DNA from: Spirochaetaceae bacterium
GTDB taxonomy: Bacteria; Spirochaetota; Spirochaetia; SZUA-6; Bin103
Direction of reading: 5' to 3'
Assembly (NCBI GenBank): GCA_028820215.1
Contig: JAPPKD010000050.1
Coordinates: 6,074 to 70,073 of the forward strand
Length of the DNA: 64,000 bases
This document shows, one piece after another, positions 51,795-59,739 of this stretch. Position 1 is the stretch's first letter. Every line of letters starts with the position of its first letter. The notes under the pieces were generated by a model. That model saw only the letters and a program-made list of their open reading frames with translations. It was not told where the DNA came from and did not search any database. The position numbers and the translations under genes are program-made.

Positions 51795-51802
51795 GGCGCG
51801 GC

Positions 51803-51808
51803 TATTAT
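51803..51808. promoter_or_regulatory. Shared divergent -10 region (TATTAT / CATAAT)
   Basis: The only AT-rich patch in the 28 bp between divergent starts 51794 and 51823. TATTAT reads on the plus strand (51803-51808), and overlapping it CATAAT reads on the minus strand 9 nt before ATG 51794. Plus-strand transcripts would carry a leader of roughly 8 nt. It parallels the palindromic element at 38859. Confidence 0.45.
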
Positions 51809-51822
51809 GACATGGCCAGCGT

Positions 51823-53535
51823 ATGAGAGGGATGGCGAGGGGGCGCGTCCGGTCGGCCGTCCTGGCGTGTCTGGGCGCTGTCTCGATGGCGGCGGGCGCC
51901 GACGTTCGGCTTGCCACGTGCGACGCCGACCCGGCCCTGTGCCCGGAGGCTACGGGGCTGATCCACCCGCACGCCCCGGCGATCGACAGCTTCTTCACCT
52001 TCTCCGGCGGCGGCTCGGTCGGAGACTTCAACCGCGACGGCCGGCAGGACCTGTTCCTGGTGACCGGTGGCGAGGCGCCGGACCGGCTCTACCTGAACCA
52101 GGGCGACGGCACCTTCCGGGAGGCGGCCGAGGCGGCCGGCGTGGCCGAGCTGCACCGCGGCCACGGCTCGGTGGTCGGCGACATCGACAAGGACGGGTGG
52201 CTGGACATCTTCGTCACCAGCCTGGGTCCGATGGCCGACGAGTGGAGCATGCCGGGCAACCACCTCCTGTGGCTGAACCAGGGTGGGCAGCCGGACGGGC
52301 TGCTGGCCGACGGGACACCGACGTTCCGGAACATCGCGCGGGAGGCGCGCGCCGACATGACGTCCTTCGAGCAGCCGTCCGGCATGGGGGCGGCGCTGGG
52401 CGACTACGACCGCGACGGCGACCTGGACCTGCTCGTGGTCTCCTGGCTGACCTGGGCCGAGGGCAGCCTGCTGCTGCGCAACGAAGGGATCCACGAGCGC
52501 ACCGGCCTGCCACGCTTCTCCAACGCGACCCCGCGCGCGCGCCTGTTCAAGACGGAGATGCACGGCCTGACCGCGCACATCGTCGACGTCGACGGCGACC
52601 GGTGGCCGGAGGTGCTGGTGGCGGCCGACTACCGCACCAGCCGGCTGTATCACAACAACGGCGACGGCACCTTCGCCGACGTCACGCGCGAGGCGCAGGT
52701 GGGGCTGGACGGCAACGGCATGGGCAGCGTGCTGGCCGACGTGGACAACGACGGCCTGCTCGACTGGTACGTGACCTCGATCTGGACCAACACGCCGTTC
52801 GAGGACGCGACCGGGCACGTGCCAGGAACCGGGAACTACCTGTACCGCAACCAGGGCGGCGGCGCCTTCGACCCCGGACCGCGCACCCGCGGACCGCTCG
52901 CGCGCGGCGGCTGGGGATGGGGCGTGGTGGCGGTCGACCTGGACCACGACGGCCTGCTGGATCTGGTGACCACGAACGGCTGGCAAGCGGAGAACGCCGA
53001 CGGCCATCAGGAGTGGCTGGAGGACCGGACGAGCGTCTTCCACAACCTCGGCGATGCGAGGTTCCGGGACGTCGCCGTCGAGGCCGGACTGGACCACCGC
53101 GCGGAAGGGCGCGGCATGGTCCGCTTCGACTACGACGACGACGGCGACCAGGACCTGCTGATCATCAACAGCCGCGGCGTGCCGACGCTGGTCGCCAACA
53201 CGGGGGGCACCGCCTCGGGCAACTGGCTGCGCGTCGAGCTGCGCCCAGCGCTGGACCTGCCGGTGCCGGCCGACGGGGTCGGCGCGGTGGTCCGCGTGCG
53301 TACCGGAGACACGACGCAGACCCGCCACATCGAGACCGGCGGCGGCTACCTGGGGTCCTCCGAGCTGAGCGCGCACTTCGGCCTGGGGGACGCGGCGGTC
53401 GCCGACGAGCTGCGCGTCGAGTGGCCTGACGGGTGCGACACGGCCGCGCACGACGTCGCGGTCAACCGCCGCCTGCGCCTGGAGCGCCCCGCCGGCTGCA
53501 CGATGGACGTGGTCGTGCCCGACGGGCATCACTGA
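51823..53535 (+). CDS. CRTAC1-family protein (FG-GAP/VCBS repeats, ASPIC/UnbV), second copy
   Basis: 570 residues. Signal peptide (SAVLACLGAVSMAAGA), then FG-GAP blades: GDFNRDGRQDLFLVTGG, GDIDKDGWLDIFVTSL, GDYDRDGDLDLLVVS, DVDGDRWPEVLVA, DVDNDGLLDWYV, DLDHDGLLDLVTTN and DYDDDGDQDLL. A C-terminal ASPIC/UnbV domain with VEWPDGCDT follows. It is a paralogue of 1139-2848 with the same length and order, lacking the ANLTRR repeat. Exported, Ca-binding propeller; ligand unknown. The next hydrolase gene begins 14 bp later with its own ribosome-binding site. Confidence 0.85.
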   Translation: MRGMARGRVRSAVLACLGAVSMAAGADVRLATCDADPALCPEATGLIHPHAPAIDSFFTFSGGGSVGDFNRDGRQDLFLVTGGEAPDRLYLNQGDGTFREAAEAAGVAELHRGHGSVVGDIDKDGWLDIFVTSLGPMADEWSMPGNHLLWLNQGGQPDGLLADGTPTFRNIAREARADMTSFEQPSGMGAALGDYDRDGDLDLLVVSWLTWAEGSLLLRNEGIHERTGLPRFSNATPRARLFKTEMHGLTAHIVDVDGDRWPEVLVAADYRTSRLYHNNGDGTFADVTREAQVGLDGNGMGSVLADVDNDGLLDWYVTSIWTNTPFEDATGHVPGTGNYLYRNQGGGAFDPGPRTRGPLARGGWGWGVVAVDLDHDGLLDLVTTNGWQAENADGHQEWLEDRTSVFHNLGDARFRDVAVEAGLDHRAEGRGMVRFDYDDDGDQDLLIINSRGVPTLVANTGGTASGNWLRVELRPALDLPVPADGVGAVVRVRTGDTTQTRHIETGGGYLGSSELSAHFGLGDAAVADELRVEWPDGCDTAAHDVAVNRRLRLERPAGCTMDVVVPDGHH

Positions 53536-53549
53536 GCGAGGAGAAAACC

Positions 53550-54986
53550 ATGGCAGTGGAGATCGACGCGCGCGAAGCGCAGCTCTTCCTGGACGACGAG
53601 GTCATCGAGCAGAGCGTGCGCGTGCAGCGCGTCGTCCACCAGCCGTTCCGCTACTGGGGCAATCCCGTGTATGCGCCGGACGCGCCCTGGGAGGGCTCCG
53701 GCGTCGTCTACCTGGCCGGCGTCTACATCGACCCTGCCGACGGGCTCTGGAAGCTCTGGTACGCCACGCTCAACCCGCCCGCCTATCCGGGGATCACCTA
53801 CGCGGTCTGCATGCTCACCTCCACCGACGGCTTCCACTGGGAGCGGCCGGAGCTGGACGTGGTGCGCGCGCACGACGGCGGCTGGACCAACATCGTGCTG
53901 GACATGGGCGACGTGGGCGGCACCGGCGCCGCAACGATCCTGCACGAGCCCGAGCACGGCGACGAGCCGTGGACGCTGGTGATCAGCTCGTGCGAGGCCG
54001 GCACCTGGAACTACAAGGGCTACATCCTGCGCTCCGCCGACGGCGTGCACTGGCGCTGGGAGCGGCCCATGCCGCACGGCGTCGACCACGGCATGCACGA
54101 CCGCTGCACGGCCTTGCGCGGACCGGACCCGGAGTTCCCGTACGTGCTGCTCAGCCGCGGCAGCGAGGACGCCAGGCGCTGGGGGCTCGTGCGCAGCGCC
54201 CACCGGGTGGCGATCAACCCCGCTGGCGCGGACGGCCCGCCGCGCCGCGTGCTGACGCCGGACCTGGAGGACGACCCGGCCGGACAGATCTACCACGCCT
54301 ACGGCTTCCGCTACGAAAGCACCTACGTCGGGCTGTTCCAGTGGTACTGGGAGCACGACCAGCCGTGGGCGGAGATGGAGCTGTTGACCAGCCGCGACAG
54401 CGTCACCTGGCGGCGCCTGCGGCCACGCAGGCCCTTCTTCTCGCCGACTCCCGGCGGCGGCCGGGTAGGAGCGTACGACGCGGCGCGCACCGACACCGCG
54501 CTGTCGCCGCCGGTGCGCACCGCGGAGCAGAACGAGGCGAACTCGCCCGCGCCGAACATGGAGACGCTCTGGTTCTACTCGTGGGGAGGCCCGGCCATGC
54601 ACGGCGACCGCCACCTCACCTTCGGCGCCACCATCGGCGTCGCGCAGCTCCGCGGCGACGGCTTCTGCTCCCTGCGCGCCCGCCGCTTTCCCGGCACCGT
54701 GGTCACCCGGCCGTTCACGTGGCCGGGCGGCCGGCTGCTGATCAACGCGGTCGGCCTGGGCGGCGGCGGCAACGCCAGCCTGCGCACGGCCGTGCTGCGC
54801 GAGGACCTGTCGGAAATCGACGGGCTGGGAGCGGGGGACGCGGACCCGCTGTCGCGCGACGGCGTCCGCCAGGAACAGACGTGGTGCGGCGACGGCGCCG
54901 GCATCGAGCGGCTGGCCGGCAAGACCATCCGCCTGCGTTTCCTGCTGGACAACACCGACCTGTACGCGTTCCGGGCGTCAGGATGA
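53550..54986 (+). CDS. Beta-propeller hydrolase-like protein (family paralogue C)
   Basis: 478 residues; AGGAG lies 7 nt before ATG 53550. N-terminus AQLFLDDEVIEQSVRVQRVV, then propeller strands WKLWYATLNPPA, YAVCMLTSTDGFHWERPELD, TGAATILHEPEHGDEPW and YVGLFQWYWEHDQPWAEMEL. The C-terminal beta-sandwich ends KTIRLRFLLDNTDLYAFRAS. No signal peptide, so it acts in the cytoplasm. Same family as A, B and D. The stop codon lies inside a tandem-palindrome array. Confidence 0.72.
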   Translation: MAVEIDAREAQLFLDDEVIEQSVRVQRVVHQPFRYWGNPVYAPDAPWEGSGVVYLAGVYIDPADGLWKLWYATLNPPAYPGITYAVCMLTSTDGFHWERPELDVVRAHDGGWTNIVLDMGDVGGTGAATILHEPEHGDEPWTLVISSCEAGTWNYKGYILRSADGVHWRWERPMPHGVDHGMHDRCTALRGPDPEFPYVLLSRGSEDARRWGLVRSAHRVAINPAGADGPPRRVLTPDLEDDPAGQIYHAYGFRYESTYVGLFQWYWEHDQPWAEMELLTSRDSVTWRRLRPRRPFFSPTPGGGRVGAYDAARTDTALSPPVRTAEQNEANSPAPNMETLWFYSWGGPAMHGDRHLTFGATIGVAQLRGDGFCSLRARRFPGTVVTRPFTWPGGRLLINAVGLGGGGNASLRTAVLREDLSEIDGLGAGDADPLSRDGVRQEQTWCGDGAGIERLAGKTIRLRFLLDNTDLYAFRASG

Positions 54987-55021
54987 CGCGGCGTCAGGTT
55001 GACGCGGCGTCCGGCTGACGC
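54975..55021. repeat. Three tandem palindromes GCGTCA-nnn-TGACGC
   Basis: Units at 54975-54989, 54991-55005 and 55007-55021, spaced 16 bp apart. The first two are perfect palindromes with arms GCGTCA and TGACGC around GGA or GGT; the third has one change in the left arm (GCGTCC). The array overlaps the stop codon of the hydrolase gene and ends 69 bp before the P450 start. It could be an operator array for the P450 gene or nested transcript-end stems. Confidence 0.7.
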
Positions 55022-55090
55022 AGAGGATTGATCAGTGTTTCATGGACGCGCTGTTTGGCAATCCGATAGCCTTCGTCGCGGGGGCATTCG

Positions 55091-56335
55091 GTGGGGTTGA
55101 TCAGCGGCGTCGTCGAGCGCCTGGTCCAGCCGCTTGCGGTGCGCGTCCTGCTGGCTCGCGAGCGGAGGGAATCGGGCGTCGCCTACGACCTGACCTCCGC
55201 GGAAGTCAGGGAAGACCCGTACCCGACCTATCACGAGCTGCGGCGGATCGATCCCGTCCATCGCCTGCGGCTGGTCGACGCGTGGGTCCTGACCCGCTAC
55301 CGGGATGTCGAGGCGGTGCTGCGCGACCACAGGCGCTTCGGCAACGCCGGCCGCATCCTGGTCGAGACCGTCCCGATGAGCCTGCTCGGCCTCGATCCGC
55401 CGGAGCATACGCGCCTGCGCGCCCTGGTCTCCAAGGCGTTCACGCCGAGGGCCGTGGCCATGCTCCGTACGCACATTGAGGAGACGACCGCCCATCTGCT
55501 GGACGCTGTCGCCGGCACGAACCGGTTCGATCTCATGGCGGCGCTGGCCTATCCGCTGCCGGTCACGATCATCGCCGAGATGCTCGGCGTCCGGCCCGGC
55601 GACCGGGACCGGTTCGAGGAGTGGTCCGACTCGCTGGCGCTTTCCGTCGACCCGCTCGTCAGCCGCGGTCAGGTGCATCGCATCAAGAACGCTGCCGAGG
55701 AAGCGTACGCATACTTCGAGACCATCATCGACGAGCGGCGCCGGCGGCCGCGCGAGGACCTGGTCAGCGCCCTGCTGGCCGCCGAGGAGGAAGGTGACCG
55801 CCTGACGCACGAGGAGCTGCTGTCGACCATGCTGCTCATCCTGATGGCCGGCCACGAGACGACCCGCAACCTGATCGGCAACGGCATGCTGGCTCTCCTC
55901 AGGAACCCGCACCAGATGCAGCGGCTCAGGAGCGATCCGGAGCTCCTGGACTCGGCCATCGACGAGCTGCTCCGCTACGACAGCCCGGGCCAGCTCAACG
56001 GCAGATGCGCGCGCGAGGACGTGGAGCTTGGCGGCAAACGCATCCCGGCAGGTGACGTGGTGATCTCCGTGATCGGCGCCGCCAACCGGGATCCCGAGGT
56101 GTTCGACGATCCGGACACGCTGGACATCGGGCGCCGGGAGGAGAGCCACCTGTCATTCGGCCGCGGCATTCACTACTGCCTGGGCGCCCCCCTGGCGGTG
56201 CTGGAGGCACGTATCGTCTTCGCCGCCGTGCTCGACCGTTTCGCTTCGATCCGGCTGGCAGCCGAGCCCCGGCATCGCAAGACGGTCGTCCTGCGCGGCG
56301 TCGAGCACCTGTGGATCGAGGTCGAGCGAGCCTAG
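55091..56335 (+). CDS. Cytochrome P450
   Basis: 414 residues, soluble bacterial class I type. Visible are the I-helix oxygen-binding motif MAGHETT near 252-258, the ExxR of the K-helix (DELLRYDSP) and the heme-binding loop FGRGIHYCLG with the cysteine ligand at residue 363. The opening DLTSAEVREDPYPTYHELRR is typical of CYP107-like families. No ferredoxin or reductase gene is nearby. The start is probably GTG 55091, without a visible Shine-Dalgarno sequence. The substrate is unknown; its location among glycan and oxygenase genes suggests an oxidised or O-methylated metabolite (speculative). Confidence 0.93.
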   Translation: MGLISGVVERLVQPLAVRVLLARERRESGVAYDLTSAEVREDPYPTYHELRRIDPVHRLRLVDAWVLTRYRDVEAVLRDHRRFGNAGRILVETVPMSLLGLDPPEHTRLRALVSKAFTPRAVAMLRTHIEETTAHLLDAVAGTNRFDLMAALAYPLPVTIIAEMLGVRPGDRDRFEEWSDSLALSVDPLVSRGQVHRIKNAAEEAYAYFETIIDERRRRPREDLVSALLAAEEEGDRLTHEELLSTMLLILMAGHETTRNLIGNGMLALLRNPHQMQRLRSDPELLDSAIDELLRYDSPGQLNGRCAREDVELGGKRIPAGDVVISVIGAANRDPEVFDDPDTLDIGRREESHLSFGRGIHYCLGAPLAVLEARIVFAAVLDRFASIRLAAEPRHRKTVVLRGVEHLWIEVERA

Positions 56336-56353
56336 CCGGCCAAGGAGACAGAC

Positions 56354-57778
56354 ATGACCGCAACGCCCGGCACCACGGTGCCGTTCCTGGACCTCGGCGA
56401 GCTTGAGGATCGAGACAACGTGGACCTGCGGCCCACGGAGGCCGTCAAGCACCCGGCCAACCCGGTGCTGCAGCCCGGCCACGCCCGCGAATGGGACTGC
56501 AAGCGCGTCGGCAACTGGGCGGGCGACATCCACTGGGACGCCGACGAGTCCGTCTTCAAGTGCTGGTACTACGGCTCCTACCTGGAGGGCATCTCCTCGA
56601 TCGGCTACGCGCTGAGCGCCGACGGCGTGCTCTGGGAGAAGCCGCGCCTGGGGCTCTACGACTACGGCGGCTCCACCGACAACAACATCTGCTTCCGGCC
56701 CGTGACGGGCGCCACCAGCCACTTCTGCCTGAGGATCGACGACGACGCTCCCGCCGGGCGGCGCTACCAGGCGCTGACCTGGTCCGACGCGCACGGCATC
56801 GACGGCAAGCGCAACTTCCCGTACTATTCGCCCGACGGCATCCATTGGACGCTGACGCCGACCCCGGAACGCGCCTGCGCCATCGGCGACACCGCCGACG
56901 TGATCGACGATCCCGCCGACCCCGACCCGGAGCGGCGGATCAAGGTCTATACCCAGCACGGCGCCTGGTACGGCCCCGACCTGGAGCACCTGCGGCAGGG
57001 GCCGCGCACGGTCATCGACCCGGCCAACGGGCGCGAGCAGGAGATCCATTTCATCTACGCGCTGCCCTACCGCGGCGCGTACGTGATGCTGTACGACTTC
57101 GACGCCGTGATCCCGTGGCCGCACCATGCCGAGCCCTTGGGCACCCGCAAGCGGCGCAAGCTGGCGGCCGGCGCCTACGCCGGCGACTGCCGGCTGGCGG
57201 TGAGCCGCGACGGCCTGGGCCCATTCCGGCGCATCCGGCCCGACCTGCCGGTGATCCCGATGGGCGACTGGGGAACGTGGGACGACGAGCTGCTGGTGCT
57301 GGGTGGCGGCAGCATGATCCCGTTCGACGACCGGGTCGTGCTGTTCTACACCGCGCTCTCGCACTTCGGAACCGGCTTCCTGTCCTATCCCTACTTCAAG
57401 TGCGAGATGGGGATGGCGACGCTGCGCCGCGACGGCTTCACCCACCTCTGCAACCGCGACGGCCTCACGCAGGCGACGGCGACGACCGCGCCGATCGAGG
57501 CCGGCGCCGCGCCCGCGGCCGTGCACCTGAACGTCTCCGATCTGCGCCCGTACCGCGACTGGATCGAGGTCGAGGTCCTGGACGCCGACTCTGGACAGGT
57601 CGTGCCGGGGTACGGCCGCGAGGACTGCCGGCACGTGATCACCGAGGGGCTGTCGGTGCCGGTGCGCTGGGACGCTCATGCCGACCTTGGCGCCACGCCG
57701 TCGCGCTTCAGGTTGCGCTTCTACCTGTGGGGGCGGGCCCGCCTCTATTCGTTCGCATTCGAGGAGGTCGATCGATGA
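56354..57778 (+). CDS. Beta-propeller hydrolase-like protein (family paralogue D)
   Basis: 474 residues; AAGGAG lies 7 nt before ATG 56354. It starts VKHPANPVLQPGHAREWDCK, then FKCWYYGSYLEG, IGYALSADGVLWEKPRLGLY and YGGSTDNNICF, the same signature as paralogue A. RRYQALTWSDAHG, HFIYALPYRGAYVMLYDFDA and a C-terminal beta-sandwich (RFRLRFYLWGRARLYSFAFE) follow. No signal peptide. The stop overlaps the enolase-superfamily gene (ATGA), so the two enzymes are made together and may act on successive intermediates (inference). Confidence 0.75.
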   Translation: MTATPGTTVPFLDLGELEDRDNVDLRPTEAVKHPANPVLQPGHAREWDCKRVGNWAGDIHWDADESVFKCWYYGSYLEGISSIGYALSADGVLWEKPRLGLYDYGGSTDNNICFRPVTGATSHFCLRIDDDAPAGRRYQALTWSDAHGIDGKRNFPYYSPDGIHWTLTPTPERACAIGDTADVIDDPADPDPERRIKVYTQHGAWYGPDLEHLRQGPRTVIDPANGREQEIHFIYALPYRGAYVMLYDFDAVIPWPHHAEPLGTRKRRKLAAGAYAGDCRLAVSRDGLGPFRRIRPDLPVIPMGDWGTWDDELLVLGGGSMIPFDDRVVLFYTALSHFGTGFLSYPYFKCEMGMATLRRDGFTHLCNRDGLTQATATTAPIEAGAAPAAVHLNVSDLRPYRDWIEVEVLDADSGQVVPGYGREDCRHVITEGLSVPVRWDAHADLGATPSRFRLRFYLWGRARLYSFAFEEVDR

Positions 57779-58908
57779 AGAAGACCAGAATCGAGCGGGT
57801 CGAGCCCATCCTCTGGGACCGATGGCTGCTGCTGAAGATCCACTGCGAGGACGGCACCGTCGGCATCGGCGAGGGCGGCGTGCACGGCTGGCAGCGTCCC
57901 ACCGCGACTATGATCGAGGTGATGGCGCGCTACCTGGTCGGGCAGGACCCGGACCGCATCGAGCACCACTACCAGTGGCTGTACCGGTCGTCGCACTTCA
58001 TGGGGTCGGTCGTGCAGGGGGCGCTGTCGGCGATCGACATCGCCCTGTGGGACATCAAGGGCAAGCGGCTGGGCGTGCCCATCCACGACCTGCTGGGCGG
58101 ACGGACCCGCGACCGGGTGCGCTGCTACATGCACGTGTCCGGGGACACCATCGACGGCCTGGCCGCCGACGCGCGCGCCAAGGTCGACGCCGGCTTCACT
58201 GCGGTCCGCTTCGATCCGTTCGGGCCGGACTTCCCCCGTTACCACTCGTACGCGAAGTGGGCGGACGAGGCGGTGCGCGCGGTGGCCGCGGTGCGCGAAG
58301 CGGTCGGCGCGGAGGTCGACCTGTGCGTGGAGATCCACCGCCGCATGGCCCCCGCGGAGTCCATCGCCCTGGGCCGCCGGCTGGAGCGGTTCAGCCCGTA
58401 CTTCTACGAGGACCCGATGCTGCCCGACAGCCCCGCGGTGATGGGCGAGGTGCACGAGCGCTGCAACCTGCCGATCGCGACCGGCGAGCGGTTCACGACC
58501 ATCTTCGAGTTCCAGCAGGTGCTGGAGGCGGGCGGCGCCGCCTACGTGCGCCCCGACCTGTGCCTGTGCGGCGGCCTGTCGGGGTGCAAGAAGGTGGCCG
58601 CCATGGCCGAGGCCCACCACGTGAAGGTGATCCCGCACAACCCGCTCAGCCCGGTCAGCACGGCCGCCTGCGTGCAGCTCGACGCCTGCATTCCGAACCT
58701 CGCGCTGCAGGAGTACACCGGCGAAGCCGAACCGCCGAAGAGCGACCTGCTGGTCGAGCCCCTGGTCCTGGAGGACGGCTACCTGCTGGTCCCGGACGGA
58801 TCCGGCCTCGGCATCGAGCTCGACGACGCCGCGCTCGCCCGCCATCCCGTGCAGGACAAGGTGCTGGCCACCCCGCTCGGCTACGACGGATCCGTGCGCG
58901 ATTCCTGA
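57775..58908 (+). CDS. Mandelate racemase/muconate lactonizing family enzyme, second type
   Basis: 377 residues. Metal ligands are predicted at Glu186 (VEIHRR; Asp in most relatives), Glu212 (FYEDPM) and Glu238 (ATGERF), with His288 (IPHNPLSP) as base. Arg145 (VRFDPFG) stands where the other copy in this window has Lys148, so the chemistry may differ from simple galactonate dehydration. QWLYRSSHFMGSVVQGALSA shows the dehydratase-type capping region. A degenerate copy of the same gene lies at 62136-62717. The 3' end overlaps the convergent HepT-like gene by 28 bp. Confidence 0.86.
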   Translation: MKKTRIERVEPILWDRWLLLKIHCEDGTVGIGEGGVHGWQRPTATMIEVMARYLVGQDPDRIEHHYQWLYRSSHFMGSVVQGALSAIDIALWDIKGKRLGVPIHDLLGGRTRDRVRCYMHVSGDTIDGLAADARAKVDAGFTAVRFDPFGPDFPRYHSYAKWADEAVRAVAAVREAVGAEVDLCVEIHRRMAPAESIALGRRLERFSPYFYEDPMLPDSPAVMGEVHERCNLPIATGERFTTIFEFQQVLEAGGAAYVRPDLCLCGGLSGCKKVAAMAEAHHVKVIPHNPLSPVSTAACVQLDACIPNLALQEYTGEAEPPKSDLLVEPLVLEDGYLLVPDGSGLGIELDDAALARHPVQDKVLATPLGYDGSVRDS

Positions 58909-59366
58909 GCCCGAATCCAGGCGAGGAAGTCGCCCAGTTCCTTCTGGAATTGGTCGTGCACGCGCTCGTACGTTCCCGCGATTTCCGCAAGGCGGTCAGG
59001 ATCGAGCTCGTGCCCGTAGATGTTGCGAAACAGGTGGCGGAAACGAAGGAAGCGTTGCAGGTTGGAACGCAGCCCTGCGCTGATCACCGTGGGCCGGAGA
59101 TCGTCCAGGTCGAGGGCCATGTCGTCCAGAAGCTGCCGATGCCACTGCTCTCCGCGAGGAACGCCGCCGAGTTCCGCTGAAATTCGGAGAAATATCCGCT
59201 CCACGCCGTTGTAGAAGTCGTGGAACATCGACCCCTGGGCTCTGCGCAGATACCCGACGCCGCCCTTGGGAGTGTCGCGGTACTCGGCGAGGAGATTCCG
59301 GAGCTGCTCCAACTCTGCCTCGATCTCGCGACGGACGCGAATGAGCGTCATCTCGCCGGCGTTCAC
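58881..59366 (-). CDS. HepT-like HEPN domain protein (toxin side of a HepT/MntA module)
   Basis: 161 residues, all helical by pattern. HEPN-type features include FHDFYNGVERIFLRISAEL and RFRHLFRNIYGHELD, where R-N-x-x-x-H corresponds to the family's Rx4HxY ribonuclease motif, but the position of the AMPylated Tyr reads HEL instead of HxY. HepT RNases are silenced by MntA-dependent AMPylation. The start ATG 59366 overlaps the nucleotidyltransferase stop by 4 nt. It is longer than typical HepT (~110-140), so classification is by operon and motif. Confidence 0.65.
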   Translation of the reverse strand: MNAGEMTLIRVRREIEAELEQLRNLLAEYRDTPKGGVGYLRRAQGSMFHDFYNGVERIFLRISAELGGVPRGEQWHRQLLDDMALDLDDLRPTVISAGLRSNLQRFLRFRHLFRNIYGHELDPDRLAEIAGTYERVHDQFQKELGDFLAWIRAQESRTDPS

Positions 59367-59695
59367 AACCGTACTCCCCGGCGCGCCGTCTCGAGGACGA
59401 GGTCGTTGGCGTCTTCGAGCGGAATCAGATCGAGGTGGAACCGCGTAAGTTCCGCGGATTCGCTCAGTGCGGCGAAATACTCGCCCTTGGGAATGCCCGA
59501 CACGACAAGGTCGATGTCCGAGCGCTCCAGGAACGGACGGTCGGATTCGAACAGGCTGCCGATGCCGATCACCTCGGCCCGGTACCGTTCGCGGAGATGA
59601 GCGGCAATCCGTTCCGCATCCACGCGCGCGGCGGCAGCGTCACCGCGCCCGCTGAGCGCCCGGTTCAGGTACTCCACCGTTCGGTAGGCCGCCAT
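59363..59695 (-). CDS. MntA-like minimal nucleotidyltransferase
   Basis: 110 residues. The nucleotidyltransferase core is EVIGIGSLFESDRPFLERSD followed by IDLVV; GS and the DxD pair (SDIDLV) are the catalytic and metal residues, and a second Asp falls in FHLDLIPLED. The minimal domain plus a HEPN gene directly downstream identifies the MNT-HEPN (MntA-HepT) toxin-antitoxin architecture. The start ATG 59695 lies 18 bp from the IS66 target duplication, so the insertion sits in or near its promoter and may have altered expression. Confidence 0.78.
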   Translation of the reverse strand: MAAYRTVEYLNRALSGRGDAAAARVDAERIAAHLRERYRAEVIGIGSLFESDRPFLERSDIDLVVSGIPKGEYFAALSESAELTRFHLDLIPLEDANDLVLETARRGVRL

Positions 59696-59712
59696 GACGA
59701 CATCATGACATA

Positions 59713-59720
59713 GTCGCTTT
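59713..59720. repeat. Left 8-bp target-site duplication of the IS66 element
   Basis: GTCGCTTT directly abuts the left inverted repeat. The identical octamer follows the right inverted repeat at 62136-62143. Confidence 0.92.
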
Positions 59721-59739
59721 GTAAGCGTCCGGGGTTCGT

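Noticed and set aside
53433..53549. Upstream extension of the propeller gene at 53550
   Set aside because: It overlaps the end of the CRTAC1 gene and lacks homology; AGGAG 7 nt before ATG 53550 marks the true start.
55056..55090. Possible third copy of the hairpin element (GGCAATCCGATAGCC resembles GGCAATCCGACAGCC at 50784)
   Set aside because: Only about 15 bp match and neither the GGGGATGGGCCAAGA block nor the stem is present.
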